Positions 52,331 to 62,065 of a DNA stretch of 64,000 nt are shown piece after piece. The position numbers and the translations under genes are program-made. Within the stretch, counting starts at the first letter, position 1. Every line of letters begins with the position of its first letter. Source of the stretch: CAWGXG01 sp963826505 (GTDB lineage: Bacteria > Chloroflexota > Anaerolineae > Aggregatilineales > Aggregatilineaceae); the NCBI GenBank assembly GCA_963826505.1, contig CAWGXG010000007.1:1178001-1242000 (forward strand), read 5' to 3'. Below the pieces are notes generated by a model. The model saw only the letters and a list, made by a program, of their open reading frames with translations, was not told where the DNA came from and searched no databases.

Positions 52331-55093
52331 GTGACTCTCGGTCGAATGCGTATTAAAAGGTTCGCTATTTCGACAATTCTGATCCTGACCCTGCTGGTAA
52401 CGGCCTTCGCTGTTCCGAAGTCCGCGCGTCCCGCGCAGGCTCAAGCGACCATCGCTCTGACTCTCAGCGTCCCGAACCTGTGGGAAAACACGCTTACCCC
52501 CGATCTGCTGGCCGAGTTTGAGTCGCAGTATCCCGGCGTGACGGTCTACCTCAACTTCACCGATACCGGCTTCTTCGGATTCGGCGGCGCTTCTGACATC
52601 TCAACCCATCTGGACAACACCAAAACCCAGGTGACAACGGCGGATGTGTTGTATATCGATCCAACCACGTTGACGACAGAAGATACGCAGGCCGGTTATT
52701 ACCTTGACCTGTCTCCGCTCGTCATGAGCGATCCTGACATCAATCCGGATGATTTCTATTCGGCGGTCTGGCAGTCCTACCAGTGGGATAACGGGATTTG
52801 GGCGCTGCCGCTGTCGACCGATGTCATTCTGGTGACCTACGATCCCACCGCGTTCGACAACGCCGGGTTGGCGTACCCGAACGAGCGCTGGACGATTGAT
52901 GATTTCGCCAACGCCGCGCGCGCGCTCACCCAGTACAACAGCGATGGCACCGTCGCGACGGCGGGCATGACCACCAATTCGGGCGGCAGTAACCTCACGC
53001 TGTTTTTGCGCTCACTGTTGGGTAGCGGCCTGTACGACCCGACGACCATGCCCAACGCTCCGACGCTCAGCGATCCCGCGCTTGAGCCGCTGTTGGAAAC
53101 GTGGTACGAGCTGGAACAGGATGGCGTCGTTGCTACCGGTGGCGGTGGCGGTGGTGGAGAGGATATTCCGCTGACGATCACGGGCGTGAACGGCTATTCG
53201 TCGCGGCGCTTCCGGCCCGGTAATAACAACAACACGACGACGGTGCGGGAAGCCTCACTGCTGCCGGGTGGCGTGGCTGGTTTGACGGTGCAGGGCTTCG
53301 CCGTCAGCGCCGGGACACAGTACCCCGATCAGGCTTATGCGCTGGCGAAGTTCCTCACGGAACGTTCCGAGCTGGCCAGTAATCCCTTCAGTGTGTCCCC
53401 TGCGCGCTACATCCTGGCGGGCACAGCGGCGCAAAACAACACCAACAACAACGCGAACACGGGCGGCGGACCGGGTGGTGGTCCCGGCGGTCCGGGCGGC
53501 TTCAATTTCAACGGGCAGCAGTCGGTTCCTGAGGTTATCCAGCCAGTGGTCGATCAAGGCTTGACGGTCGGGTTGCCTGTCTCCGAGCTGCGCTATGCGT
53601 CTTACCTGACCAATGTCCTGAATCAAATGTCGTCGAACAGCCTTGATGCGCTGAGTGCGCTCCAGTTGGTCGAGTCGCAGGCCGTTTCCGACGAGCAGAC
53701 GGCGCAGGCGCGCAACGGCAGCGAGATGTTGTACGTGACTCCGCCCGAGCCTGCCCCCACGTTGGCTCCCGGCCAGATCGCGCTGAACTGCGCGCTCAAC
53801 CAGGGCTTTGGTGGGCGTGGCCCCGGCTCCGACCTGCCTAACCAGGATCAATGGGATCAGGTCATTTCCGACTTTGTCAGCAATAACCCGGATGTGGGCA
53901 TAGTAAATCTGGTCGCCGTTCAGGGTACGGATCTGGCCACGCTCGCGGAGTCATATGACTGCATCATTCTGCCCAGCAACGTGGTGCAATCGAGCGATCT
54001 GAGCACGGTCCTCAATCTGGATCCGTTGATCGATACGGATCCGACCTTCGATCGCAATGACGTGATCGGCAATACATTGGCGCAGCTTCAGGTCGATAAC
54101 AAGACGTGGGCGCTGCCGCTGGCGATTGAGCCGGCGGTGTTGGAATACAACCCGCAGTTATTCCAGCAGGCTGGGGTCCCGGAGCCAACCAACGGTTGGA
54201 CCGTTGACCAGTTCAACGACGCCCTGCGTATGCTCAAACCCTACGACACCGATCCGACGCCGTTTGTCGCCTTCGACCCGCTCGGCTCTTACCTGATGAT
54301 GTTGATCGGTGCCTATGGCGGCTTGCCGATGGATTACCGCACTGACCCGCCAACCATCAACTTCACTGATCCGACGACGGAAGATGCTATCCGGCAGGTA
54401 CTCGATCTGGCTGTGAACGGCTATATCAGCTACTCGGGTCAGTCCACGTTCGGCGGCGGTTTTAATGACAACGCCGGGGCCGCGATCACCACCAGCAGCC
54501 TTAACCAGTTCAGAGGCTTCAGACAGGGTAGGCCAGGGGCGTCCAACGCTACCACGCTGCTGACGACGACCTATCCGCAGGGCCAGCAGTACGGCGTCGT
54601 GTCCTACACGATCACCACCGGCTACATCAGCGCGACGGCCCAAAACCCCGAAGCGACCTATGGCTTCCTGAGTGAAGTCGCGCGCAACCCGCAGTTGTTC
54701 TCGGGAATGCCGGTGCGCCAATCGCTCGTGAACGATCCGACGGTGGTCGCGTCGCAAGGCGCGACGGTTGCGCAGGTCTACCAGCAGCTTGATAGCCTGC
54801 TGCGCTCGCCCAATACGATCGTCTTCCCGGCCATTACGACCGGCGGCGGGGCTCTGGCGCTCGATTTCATCCAGGAATACTGGCTCAAACAGGCGTTCGA
54901 CAACTACGTCCTGAACGGCTCGGACCTCGATTACGAGCTGTCCCAGGCCCAGAATACCACTCTGGCCTACATGGACTGCGTCCAGGGTATGACGGTCGAC
55001 ACTTCAACGACCACTCAACAGCAGCAGGGCGCGCTCTTTGACCAGATCCGCACCTGTGCCACGAGTGTTGATCCGACCTTCGTCCTGAACTAA
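52331..55093 (+). CDS. Tandem-domain extracellular solute-binding protein
   Basis: 920 aa. The start is GTG, with AGGAGG six nt upstream; the signal peptide is RFAISTILILTLLVTAFAV. It contains two family-1-like solute-binding domains in one chain. The first (about 40-400) has TPDLLAEFESQYPGVTV, WALPLSTDVILVTYDP and TIDDFANAARAL. The second (about 490-900) repeats that order with VISDFVSNNPDVGIVN, WALPLAIEPAVLEYNP and TVDQFNDALRML. A Gly/Asn-rich linker (about 375-400) lies near the domain border. It precedes an FtsX-type transporter rather than the usual sugar permeases, so it may be a sensor or cargo binder. Confidence 0.83.
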   Translation: MTLGRMRIKRFAISTILILTLLVTAFAVPKSARPAQAQATIALTLSVPNLWENTLTPDLLAEFESQYPGVTVYLNFTDTGFFGFGGASDISTHLDNTKTQVTTADVLYIDPTTLTTEDTQAGYYLDLSPLVMSDPDINPDDFYSAVWQSYQWDNGIWALPLSTDVILVTYDPTAFDNAGLAYPNERWTIDDFANAARALTQYNSDGTVATAGMTTNSGGSNLTLFLRSLLGSGLYDPTTMPNAPTLSDPALEPLLETWYELEQDGVVATGGGGGGGEDIPLTITGVNGYSSRRFRPGNNNNTTTVREASLLPGGVAGLTVQGFAVSAGTQYPDQAYALAKFLTERSELASNPFSVSPARYILAGTAAQNNTNNNANTGGGPGGGPGGPGGFNFNGQQSVPEVIQPVVDQGLTVGLPVSELRYASYLTNVLNQMSSNSLDALSALQLVESQAVSDEQTAQARNGSEMLYVTPPEPAPTLAPGQIALNCALNQGFGGRGPGSDLPNQDQWDQVISDFVSNNPDVGIVNLVAVQGTDLATLAESYDCIILPSNVVQSSDLSTVLNLDPLIDTDPTFDRNDVIGNTLAQLQVDNKTWALPLAIEPAVLEYNPQLFQQAGVPEPTNGWTVDQFNDALRMLKPYDTDPTPFVAFDPLGSYLMMLIGAYGGLPMDYRTDPPTINFTDPTTEDAIRQVLDLAVNGYISYSGQSTFGGGFNDNAGAAITTSSLNQFRGFRQGRPGASNATTLLTTTYPQGQQYGVVSYTITTGYISATAQNPEATYGFLSEVARNPQLFSGMPVRQSLVNDPTVVASQGATVAQVYQQLDSLLRSPNTIVFPAITTGGGALALDFIQEYWLKQAFDNYVLNGSDLDYELSQAQNTTLAYMDCVQGMTVDTSTTTQQQQGALFDQIRTCATSVDPTFVLN

Positions 55094-55180
55094 CGTCACG
55101 GTTTATGGTCTCGATGCGGGTGGGAATCAGGCTGGTAAGCATGATCCCCACTCGCTGCTGAACGCGAAGAGAATAACCTT

Positions 55181-57964
55181 ATGCGCCGCCTGTTTGATCT
55201 GTTCTTGTTTGCCCTGGAACGTCTCTGGCAGCACCGGGTCCTGGTGTTCTGGACGCTGGTAGGGCTGTCGGCAGCGACGACGCTGGCGCTCAGCCTGACG
55301 CTGTATGTCGACGCCGTCAACACCAACCTGTTGACCAACAATCTGTCCGATCCGCCCTACGCTTTTCGCTTTCGCTATCTGGGAAGCTGGGAGGGCACGA
55401 TCGCGGCGTCTACGGTGGAGGCGGCAACCGGCGCGATCGAGAACCAGTTTACCAACGCGATCGGACTGCCGGTGCAGCGCCAGGTCAGTTTTGTCAGCGG
55501 CGGCAATTGGAACGTCACCCGCAAGAGCACTCCGCCCGCCGCGATGGGCGTTTATACGCTGGGCACGCTCGACGGCGCGGACTCCCAGATGGAGATCGTG
55601 TCCGGACAGTGGCCCGCCGAAGCTCCCGCCCCAGATGCCGATGGCAACACCCCGATTCCGGTCCTGATGGCGGAGAAAATGCTGTTCCAGACCGGGCTGG
55701 AAGTAGGCGACACACTGACTGCCACCAAGCCCGGTACCTCGAAACCGGTCACGCTGGTGATCGCGGCGTTGTGGTCGCCGGTAGACGCCAACGATCCGTC
55801 CTGGATTTTGACGCCAAAGTTCTTCGATCAGGCGTTCTTGATGTCCGCCGATGATCTGTGGACGGCGCTCGACGGTGTCGACAAGCCGGTCGAAGAAGCC
55901 GACTGGCAGCTCATTTTCGACGGCAGCACGCTTGCGCACCTCGGACGTGGGCGGTCTGCTCAATGGGATCGTGGACGGGCGGCGCGCGGTGGCGTCGGTT
56001 CTGCCGGGCATGCGGCTGGACCTGTCACCTGAAGACGGGCTGAAGGCGTTTAACAAACAGGTTAACCAACTGACGCAGCAGCTTGTGATTGTCGTGATGC
56101 CGGTCGCCGGGCTGATTTTCTACTTTGTCACGATGCTGGCGGGGATGCTGGTCAGCAGCCAGCAGCAGGAAGACGTCACGCTCAGCAGCCGCGGGATGAA
56201 CCGTCGCAAACTGTTGGGGCTGCACGCCATGATGTGGCTGATCCTGGCCGGGCTGGCCCTGGGGATCGGCATAATGGCGGCGCCGCCAGTCGTGCAGTTG
56301 ATCGGGCGCACCTCGTCCTTTTTGACCTTCAACGCCGATACACCGCCGCTCGATGTGTTGTTCACGACGCGCGCGATTCTGATCGGTGCGGTGACGGGGC
56401 TGCTGGCCGCCAGCAGCGGGCTGTATATGGCGTGGCGCACCACCGGCCAATCGATCAACCAGTTCAAACGCGCGCAGGCGCGGTCTGGCAAGGCGTGGTG
56501 GCAGCGCATCTACCTCGACCTGATGCTGCTGGTCCCGGCGGGTTACGTCTTCTATTCCCTGCAAGCCAAGGGTGGGCTGGACGCCGGGCGCCGAAAATCC
56601 TTTCGCCGATCCGCTGGTCTTTCTCGCGCCGACGCTGTTTTCGCTGGGACTTACGCTGCTGTTCCTGCGTGTTTACCCGTTTTTACTCGGCATTGGCGCG
56701 CGCCTGATCGGGATCACCAGCAATATCGCGCTGTTGATGGCCCTGCGCGAGCTGACGCGCTCTATCGGGCGCTATCGCGGCACGCTGCTGATGATGTGCT
56801 TCACGCTGAGCCTGATCGGGTTTACCGCGTCGATGGCGAGCACGCTCGATCGCAGCCTGCGAGACGTGATTCAGTACGACGTGGGTGCGGAACGGGTACT
56901 GGTCGTCGCCACCGATGCCCAGACCGAAGAAGGTACGGCCTCGGATGGCAGCACGACCCTGACCGTCGTCGGCTACAATTCGCTCCCGGCCAGCGACCTG
57001 ATGGAGATTCCCGGCGTGTACGCCGTGTCGCGCGTAGGACGCTACCAGGCGCAGATCACTTTGCCCGGCCAGCGTGTGACGGGTACTGTGTTGGGGGTTG
57101 ATCGCGCAGAGATGGCGGCGGTGGCCTATTTCCGCAACGACTACGCCAGCGCAGCCGCTGGCCGATCTGCTGAACCAATTGGCGGGCAACCGCACCGGCG
57201 TGCTGCTGAATGCTGAAACAGCCGCCGAGTATAAGCTGGCGGTCGGGCAGGAAATCACGCTGCAAATTTCGGCGCTCAATACGTGGTACCAGGAGACGGT
57301 GCCCATCGTCGGACTGGTCGACTATTTCCCGACGCTGGATCCCCGGCAGGGTTTCTTCGCGATCACTAATCTCGACCCGATCTTCGAGCTGGTCGGCACC
57401 GAGCTGCCCTATAACATGTGGCTCCGGCTCGAGCCCGGTGCGGATGGTAACGCCGTGTTGGCGCAGGCCGAACAGAAGGGTTTCCCCGTGCTGCAATGGC
57501 TCGATCCCGCCCAGGAAATCTTCGCGGCGGAAACCCAGCCGACGCGGCGCGGCGTGTTGGGGTTTCTGTCGGTGGGCTTCGTGTCGGCCATTCTGCTGAC
57601 CCTGGTCGGCAGTGTGATCCAGAGCACGGCCTCGTTCAGCACGCAGGCGGTGCAGTTGGGATCGCTGCGGGCGATGGGCATGAGCGGCGGCACGGTAGCG
57701 TCCTATCTGCTGTCCTCACAGGGCATCGCGGCGCTGGGTGGAATCGTGGGCGGCACGTTGATCGGCACGGGCACCACGCTGTTGTTTTTGCCACTGCTGG
57801 ACTTCAGCGGTGGGCTGCCGCCCTATCTGGTGCGGGTCGCCTGGAGTGACATCATCTTTGTGTATACGGTTTTTGCGGCAGTGCTGTTTTGCGTCACGGT
57901 GCTGACGACCCTGTTGCTGAGCCGCCAACATGTTTCAACGCTGGTGAAGTTGGGTGACGCTTAA
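55181..57964 (+). CDS. FtsX-like ABC permease (MacB type); three +1 breaks
   Basis: About 926 aa after removing single bases near 55936 (restores GSTLRTSDVGGLLNG), near 56573 (one G of GGG, restores KGGWTPGAENPF) and near 57152 (restores ASQPLADLLNQLAG). There is an N-terminal helix (VLVFWTLVGLSAATTLALSL), a large extracytoplasmic domain, then FtsX-type helix blocks in the middle and at the C-terminus. It is similar in plan to the 820-aa permease at 6146. Its partners are the HlyD-like adaptor and two ATPases downstream. Confidence 0.85.
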
Positions 57965-57980
57965 GAAGGACAATGACGCG

Positions 57981-59338
57981 ATGAAACTACAGATTGCAGC
58001 GATCTTGCTTGCTGGTGGTGTTGGCGGCAACTGCCTGCTCCTCTGCCGGACCAGGGCCGTCGGATGCGGCCGTCCGGGCGCAGTCCAACCCCACCTCGAC
58101 TCCAGTGCCTACCGCAGAAATCGCGGCGCGGCCTACCTATCCTGTACAGCGCGGGAACGTCGAGAACGTTTTTACGTTTACCGGGCGCTGGCAGCCACGT
58201 GACCAGATGGCACTGTCCTTCCCGATCGCGGGTACGGTGGGCGAGGTGACGGTCAAACGCGGCGACGCAGTCAACGCGGGGGACCTGTTGGCGGACTTCG
58301 ACATCACCGATCTGCAAAACCAATTGGCGAGCGCCATGATTAACTTAGAAACCGCTCAGTCGAACGTCAGCAGCAGCACCGACAGCGGTCTCCAGAGCGT
58401 GGAGAACGCGGAGATTTCGCTGGCCAACGCGCGCATCTCGCTTGAGAACACCAAAGCAGGCAGCCCCTGGACCTCGGTAGCCTCGTCGCGCCTCCAGCTT
58501 GATTCCGCCCAGCAGAGTCTGGACAACGCCCAACGCAGCTATCGCGATGCGCTCAGTCACCCCGAAAGTTCCGCCTCATCTGTGGACAATGCGTACCAGC
58601 AGGTGATCAGTGCGCAAAACCAGCTTCAGAGCGCGCAGATCAGCTATTTTTCGGCAGCGCAGAATTTCGACAAATATCAATACTCCGTCCAGCAGGCCGA
58701 AAATTCGGTCGTCCAGGCGGAGCTTACGCTTCAGCGCGCCAAAGATGCCGCTTCGCAGGGCGTGCAGGACGAGTCGGTGCGGTCGGCCCAGCTCAACGTC
58801 GATCCGATCAACGCCAAGATCGCGCAGTCGTCGCTCTACGCCCCCATTGATGGCGTGATCCTTGAAATATCCATCTCCCCAGGCGACGCAGTCCAGGCTT
58901 TCAAGGCTGTGATCACGATCGGGCTGCCCGAACCGAAAGAGGTCATCGCGAGCCTGGCGATCAGTGATGCGAACCAGCTCAGCGTGGGCATGGTGGGCGC
59001 GTGCCAGGTGATGAACCAGCCTGATACGGCGGTGGGCTGTGTAGTGCGCAGCATCCCTCTGAGCAGCCGTGACGCCGACCAGACCACGCGCGTCGCCGCG
59101 TCGCTGTCCAACCTGCCCGAAAACCAGTTGGTCCAGGTTGACGATGCCGCTGGAAACGCGCGAGGACGTGCTGTGGCTGCCGCCTAGCGTGATCCGCACG
59201 TTCCAGAACCGCACGTTCGTCGTGCTGGATACGCCTGATGGGCCGCGTACGGTCGATGTCGTGTTGGGTCTGCAAACAGACGACCGCGTCGAAATCGTGA
59301 GCGGCGTCTCTGAAGGTGATGTCGTCATAGCCCCGTAA
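57981..59338 (+). CDS. HlyD/MacA-type periplasmic adaptor lipoprotein; two +1 breaks
   Basis: About 451 aa. The start at ATG 57981 needs one T removed near 57994 to enter the frame with the lipobox LAATACSS; alternatively a TTG at 57994 starts the protein. The second break near 59141 restores DMPLETREDVLWLPP. It has biotinyl-lipoyl-like strands (TVGEVTVKRGDAVNAGDLL and ILEISISPGDAVQ) flanking a long coiled-coil hairpin rich in Gln, Ala and Asn (about 105-260), then a beta-barrel domain. It links the FtsX permease to extracytoplasmic partners. Confidence 0.85.
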
Positions 59339-59362
59339 CGGCGGCGAGACAAGGAACCGGTT

Positions 59363-60343
59363 GTGGCAACTAACGGCAGCAATGGACAGGTTTTCATCAA
59401 CTGCAAGAACGTCGTCCGGGCGTTTACCGTCGGCGATCACGAGATCGTAGCCCTGCGTGGGATCGACTTTACCATGGCGCGCGGCGAAATGGTGGCGATC
59501 GTCGGGCCAAGTGGCGCGGGCAAAAGCTCGCTGCTGAATTTGTTGGGCGGGTTGGATACGCCGACGGCCGGGCGTCTGACCGTGGGCAGTACCAACCTGA
59601 TCGATCTCAAAGGACATAAGCTGGCCGAGTATCGACTGCATCAGGTCGGGTTTGTATGGCAGCAGGTCAACCGCAATCTGATGCCACACCGCTCCGCGCT
59701 GCGCAACGTCACGCTGCCGATGATGTTGGCGGGCGTAGGTTGGTGGGAGCGCCGCCGCCGCGCCAAAGAACTGTTGGACGCGGTGGGCATGAAAGATCAC
59801 TCCCACAAACGGCCCATGCAGCTTTCGGGCGGGCAGCAGCAGCGCGTCGCGATCGCGGTCGCGCTGGCGAACCAGCCGCAGGTGCTGCTCGCTGACGAGC
59901 CGACCGGCGCGCTCGACCATCACAGCGCCGTGCAGGTCATGGAGTTGATCGGTGACCTGCGCCAGCGCTACGGGTTGACCATCCTGATGGTCACGCACGA
60001 TATGGAAATGGCCGCCTTCGCCGATCGCACGCTGACGCTGCGGGATGGCGCGCTGGGGCAGGACCTGACGCATGCCACCAAGGAAGCCACGCCCACACTG
60101 GACGACGACGGGCGCATCCAACTGCCGGAAGCGGTGCGCTCTCAGCTGGATGAGGCCGCCCGGATCACGGTCGAAATTCGGCCTGAGGGCGTCTTGCTGC
60201 GCCCGGAGCACGATCTCGTCGATGATACGGACGCGGTGCTGCAAGACATCCTGCCGCACAGCAATCACAAAGGGCGCGGGCTGCGCTTCTGGCGCAAAGA
60301 ACACCATACGAATGGCCACGCCAAGGAGGAAATCCGCTCATGA
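59363..60343 (+). CDS. LolD/MacB-type ATPase with AbrB-like C-terminal domain
   Basis: 326 aa. The start is GTG with AAGGA upstream. The ABC domain has Walker A GPSGAGKSS, FVWQQVNRNLMP, signature LSGGQQQRVAIAVAL and Walker B VLLADEPTGALDHH. After it (from about 245) comes a segment DDDGRIQLPEAVRSQLD, then ITVEIRPEGVLLRPE, which matches the swapped-hairpin AbrB/MazE pattern. That fold is normally DNA-binding or dimerising. A short basic tail ends the protein. It overlaps the next ATPase gene by 4 bases. Confidence 0.87.
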   Translation: MATNGSNGQVFINCKNVVRAFTVGDHEIVALRGIDFTMARGEMVAIVGPSGAGKSSLLNLLGGLDTPTAGRLTVGSTNLIDLKGHKLAEYRLHQVGFVWQQVNRNLMPHRSALRNVTLPMMLAGVGWWERRRRAKELLDAVGMKDHSHKRPMQLSGGQQQRVAIAVALANQPQVLLADEPTGALDHHSAVQVMELIGDLRQRYGLTILMVTHDMEMAAFADRTLTLRDGALGQDLTHATKEATPTLDDDGRIQLPEAVRSQLDEAARITVEIRPEGVLLRPEHDLVDDTDAVLQDILPHSNHKGRGLRFWRKEHHTNGHAKEEIRS

Positions 60344-61083
60344 AGGACGAACTGAGCGTGCACGTGCGCGGGGTTGAACGGCATTTTGGGGACCTGGAAG
60401 TGCTGCGCGGCGTCGATCTGGACGTGCGAGTGGGCGAACTGGTCGCGCTGTTTGGACCATCCGGCAGCGGAAAAACGACCTTGCTCAACCTGATCGGCGC
60501 GCTGGATCGCCCCAACGCGGGCCAAATCGAAATTCTGGGAAAGGATATCTTGCGCATGAGCGACGGGCGGCGGTCCAAGCTGCGCCGCAAGCAGATCGGG
60601 TTCATCTTTCAAAGCTCGACGCTGCTGCCCACCTATTCCGCGCTGGAGAATATCGACCTGGCGCTGCGCCTGCCGCACCTGGGCTTTTTCGAGCGGCGCA
60701 GACGGTCACGGGCGGCGCTGGCTGCCGTAGGGCTGACCGCGTGGGCCGATCATATGCCGGAGGAGCTGAGCGGCGGACAGCGGCAACGAATCGCCATCGC
60801 ACGCGCGCTTGCGTTGCAGTCTGAATTGATTCTGGCCGACGAGCCGACCAGTGGCGTCGACATGGGCACGACCCGGCGCATGCTGGCGCTGTTTCGTGGC
60901 ATTGCCACCGCCGAAAACACGACCTTCTTGATTGTCTCGCACGATCCCCTGGTCGCGGAGTTTGTGGACACGGTATACGACCTGCATGAAGGCAAAGTCA
61001 TCAAGCGCACCACCGATCTTGAGTCCGAACCGGAACAATCACAACGGAGTGATGAGGTATGTTTAGAACTATCGGGAAACTAA
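60340..61083 (+). CDS. LolD/MacB-type ABC ATPase
   Basis: A 247-aa single-domain ATPase. Walker A is GPSGSGKTT, FIFQSSTLLPTYSALENI contains the Q-loop, the signature is LSGGQRQRIAIARAL and Walker B LILADEPTSGVD. It is the second ATPase beside one FtsX permease; the two could form a heterodimer or serve alternative states. Its ATG overlaps the upstream stop. Its last 25 bases overlap the start of the LysM gene in another frame. Confidence 0.93.
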   Translation: MKDELSVHVRGVERHFGDLEVLRGVDLDVRVGELVALFGPSGSGKTTLLNLIGALDRPNAGQIEILGKDILRMSDGRRSKLRRKQIGFIFQSSTLLPTYSALENIDLALRLPHLGFFERRRRSRAALAAVGLTAWADHMPEELSGGQRQRIAIARALALQSELILADEPTSGVDMGTTRRMLALFRGIATAENTTFLIVSHDPLVAEFVDTVYDLHEGKVIKRTTDLESEPEQSQRSDEVCLELSGN

Positions 61084-61970
61084 TGATTGGGATGATGCTC
61101 GTTATCGGCTCGATGGCGGTCGGCGCGCTGTTTTCATATCATGGATCACCGGGCACGTCTGACTTGTCATTAGCCCAATCGGCGCAAGACATACCCGCCG
61201 CCCCACCTACACAGATGAGCGTCGAGATGCAATCCCGGCGAGTCATTCTGGCATCTGTTACGCCGCTGCCGACGGCGACAGCCACGCTGCTGCCACCGCC
61301 CACCTTCGAACCGCCGACATCTACGCCCGTGCCCACCCTGGTGCCCTCCGTGACGCCGACTTCCGTCTCCGAGGTCAACGTGTCGATCCCAGGGCTGCAA
61401 GGGCTTGAGACCCCTACGCCGACAACGACACCCGGTTGTGAGCCACGCAAGGACTGGAAGCTGACGTACACCGTGCAGTTTGACGACGCCCTGTCGCGCA
61501 TCGCGGACAAGTATGGCATCTGGGTCGATGATCTGGCGGCGGCCAACTGCATCACCGACAAGAACATGATCACGGTGGGGCAGGTCTTGCGCGTGCCGGG
61601 CGACGCCCAGCCGGTCGAGCAAATCTCGTGTGATGCCTGGGAAGCGCTGACGCCCTTCAACGGCATGTTCACCGTGCCCGCCGACGGCACGATTACGTTC
61701 AACTGGCGCGGACCGGAGTCGCCCAAGAGTCTGCTCCGCATCTTCCGGCCCGACGGCACCACCTACGAGCAGCTTGTCGAGCTGCGCCAGAACGCGACCG
61801 TTGATCTCACGGAGAGTTTGCCGGATGAAGGTCAGTATACGTGGTACGTCTACCCGCTGGGCAACGATTTCAAGCAAATCCAATGCCTGGAAGGCGGACC
61901 CTGGATTTTCCATAAGAATGAGTCTGAGCCGACACCCACTCCCAGCGCCTCAGGCGGGTTTGGCGGCTAG
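61059..61970 (+). CDS. Anchored LysM-domain protein
   Basis: A 303-aa exported protein with an N-terminal helix (LMIGMMLVIGSMAVGALF), a Thr/Pro-rich linker (about 70-125), then a LysM-type domain: YTVQFDDALSRIADKYGI, then DDLAAANCITDKNMITVGQVL. LysM binds peptidoglycan or chitin-like glycans. The C-terminal part (from about 185) is a beta-rich domain with TITFNWRGPESPKSLLRIF, resembling pre-peptidase or fibronectin-like folds. It is the bridge gene between the transporter and the two-component genes. Confidence 0.85.
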   Translation: MFRTIGKLMIGMMLVIGSMAVGALFSYHGSPGTSDLSLAQSAQDIPAAPPTQMSVEMQSRRVILASVTPLPTATATLLPPPTFEPPTSTPVPTLVPSVTPTSVSEVNVSIPGLQGLETPTPTTTPGCEPRKDWKLTYTVQFDDALSRIADKYGIWVDDLAAANCITDKNMITVGQVLRVPGDAQPVEQISCDAWEALTPFNGMFTVPADGTITFNWRGPESPKSLLRIFRPDGTTYEQLVELRQNATVDLTESLPDEGQYTWYVYPLGNDFKQIQCLEGGPWIFHKNESEPTPTPSASGGFGG

Positions 61971-62065
61971 CCCAGGATAAGCCCGCCAGGCGTAATGACA
62001 CACAATAGCGGGCACATGGCTAAAATAGAAGCAGGTGTAACGTGGAGCGAGTCAGGAAAACAGTC

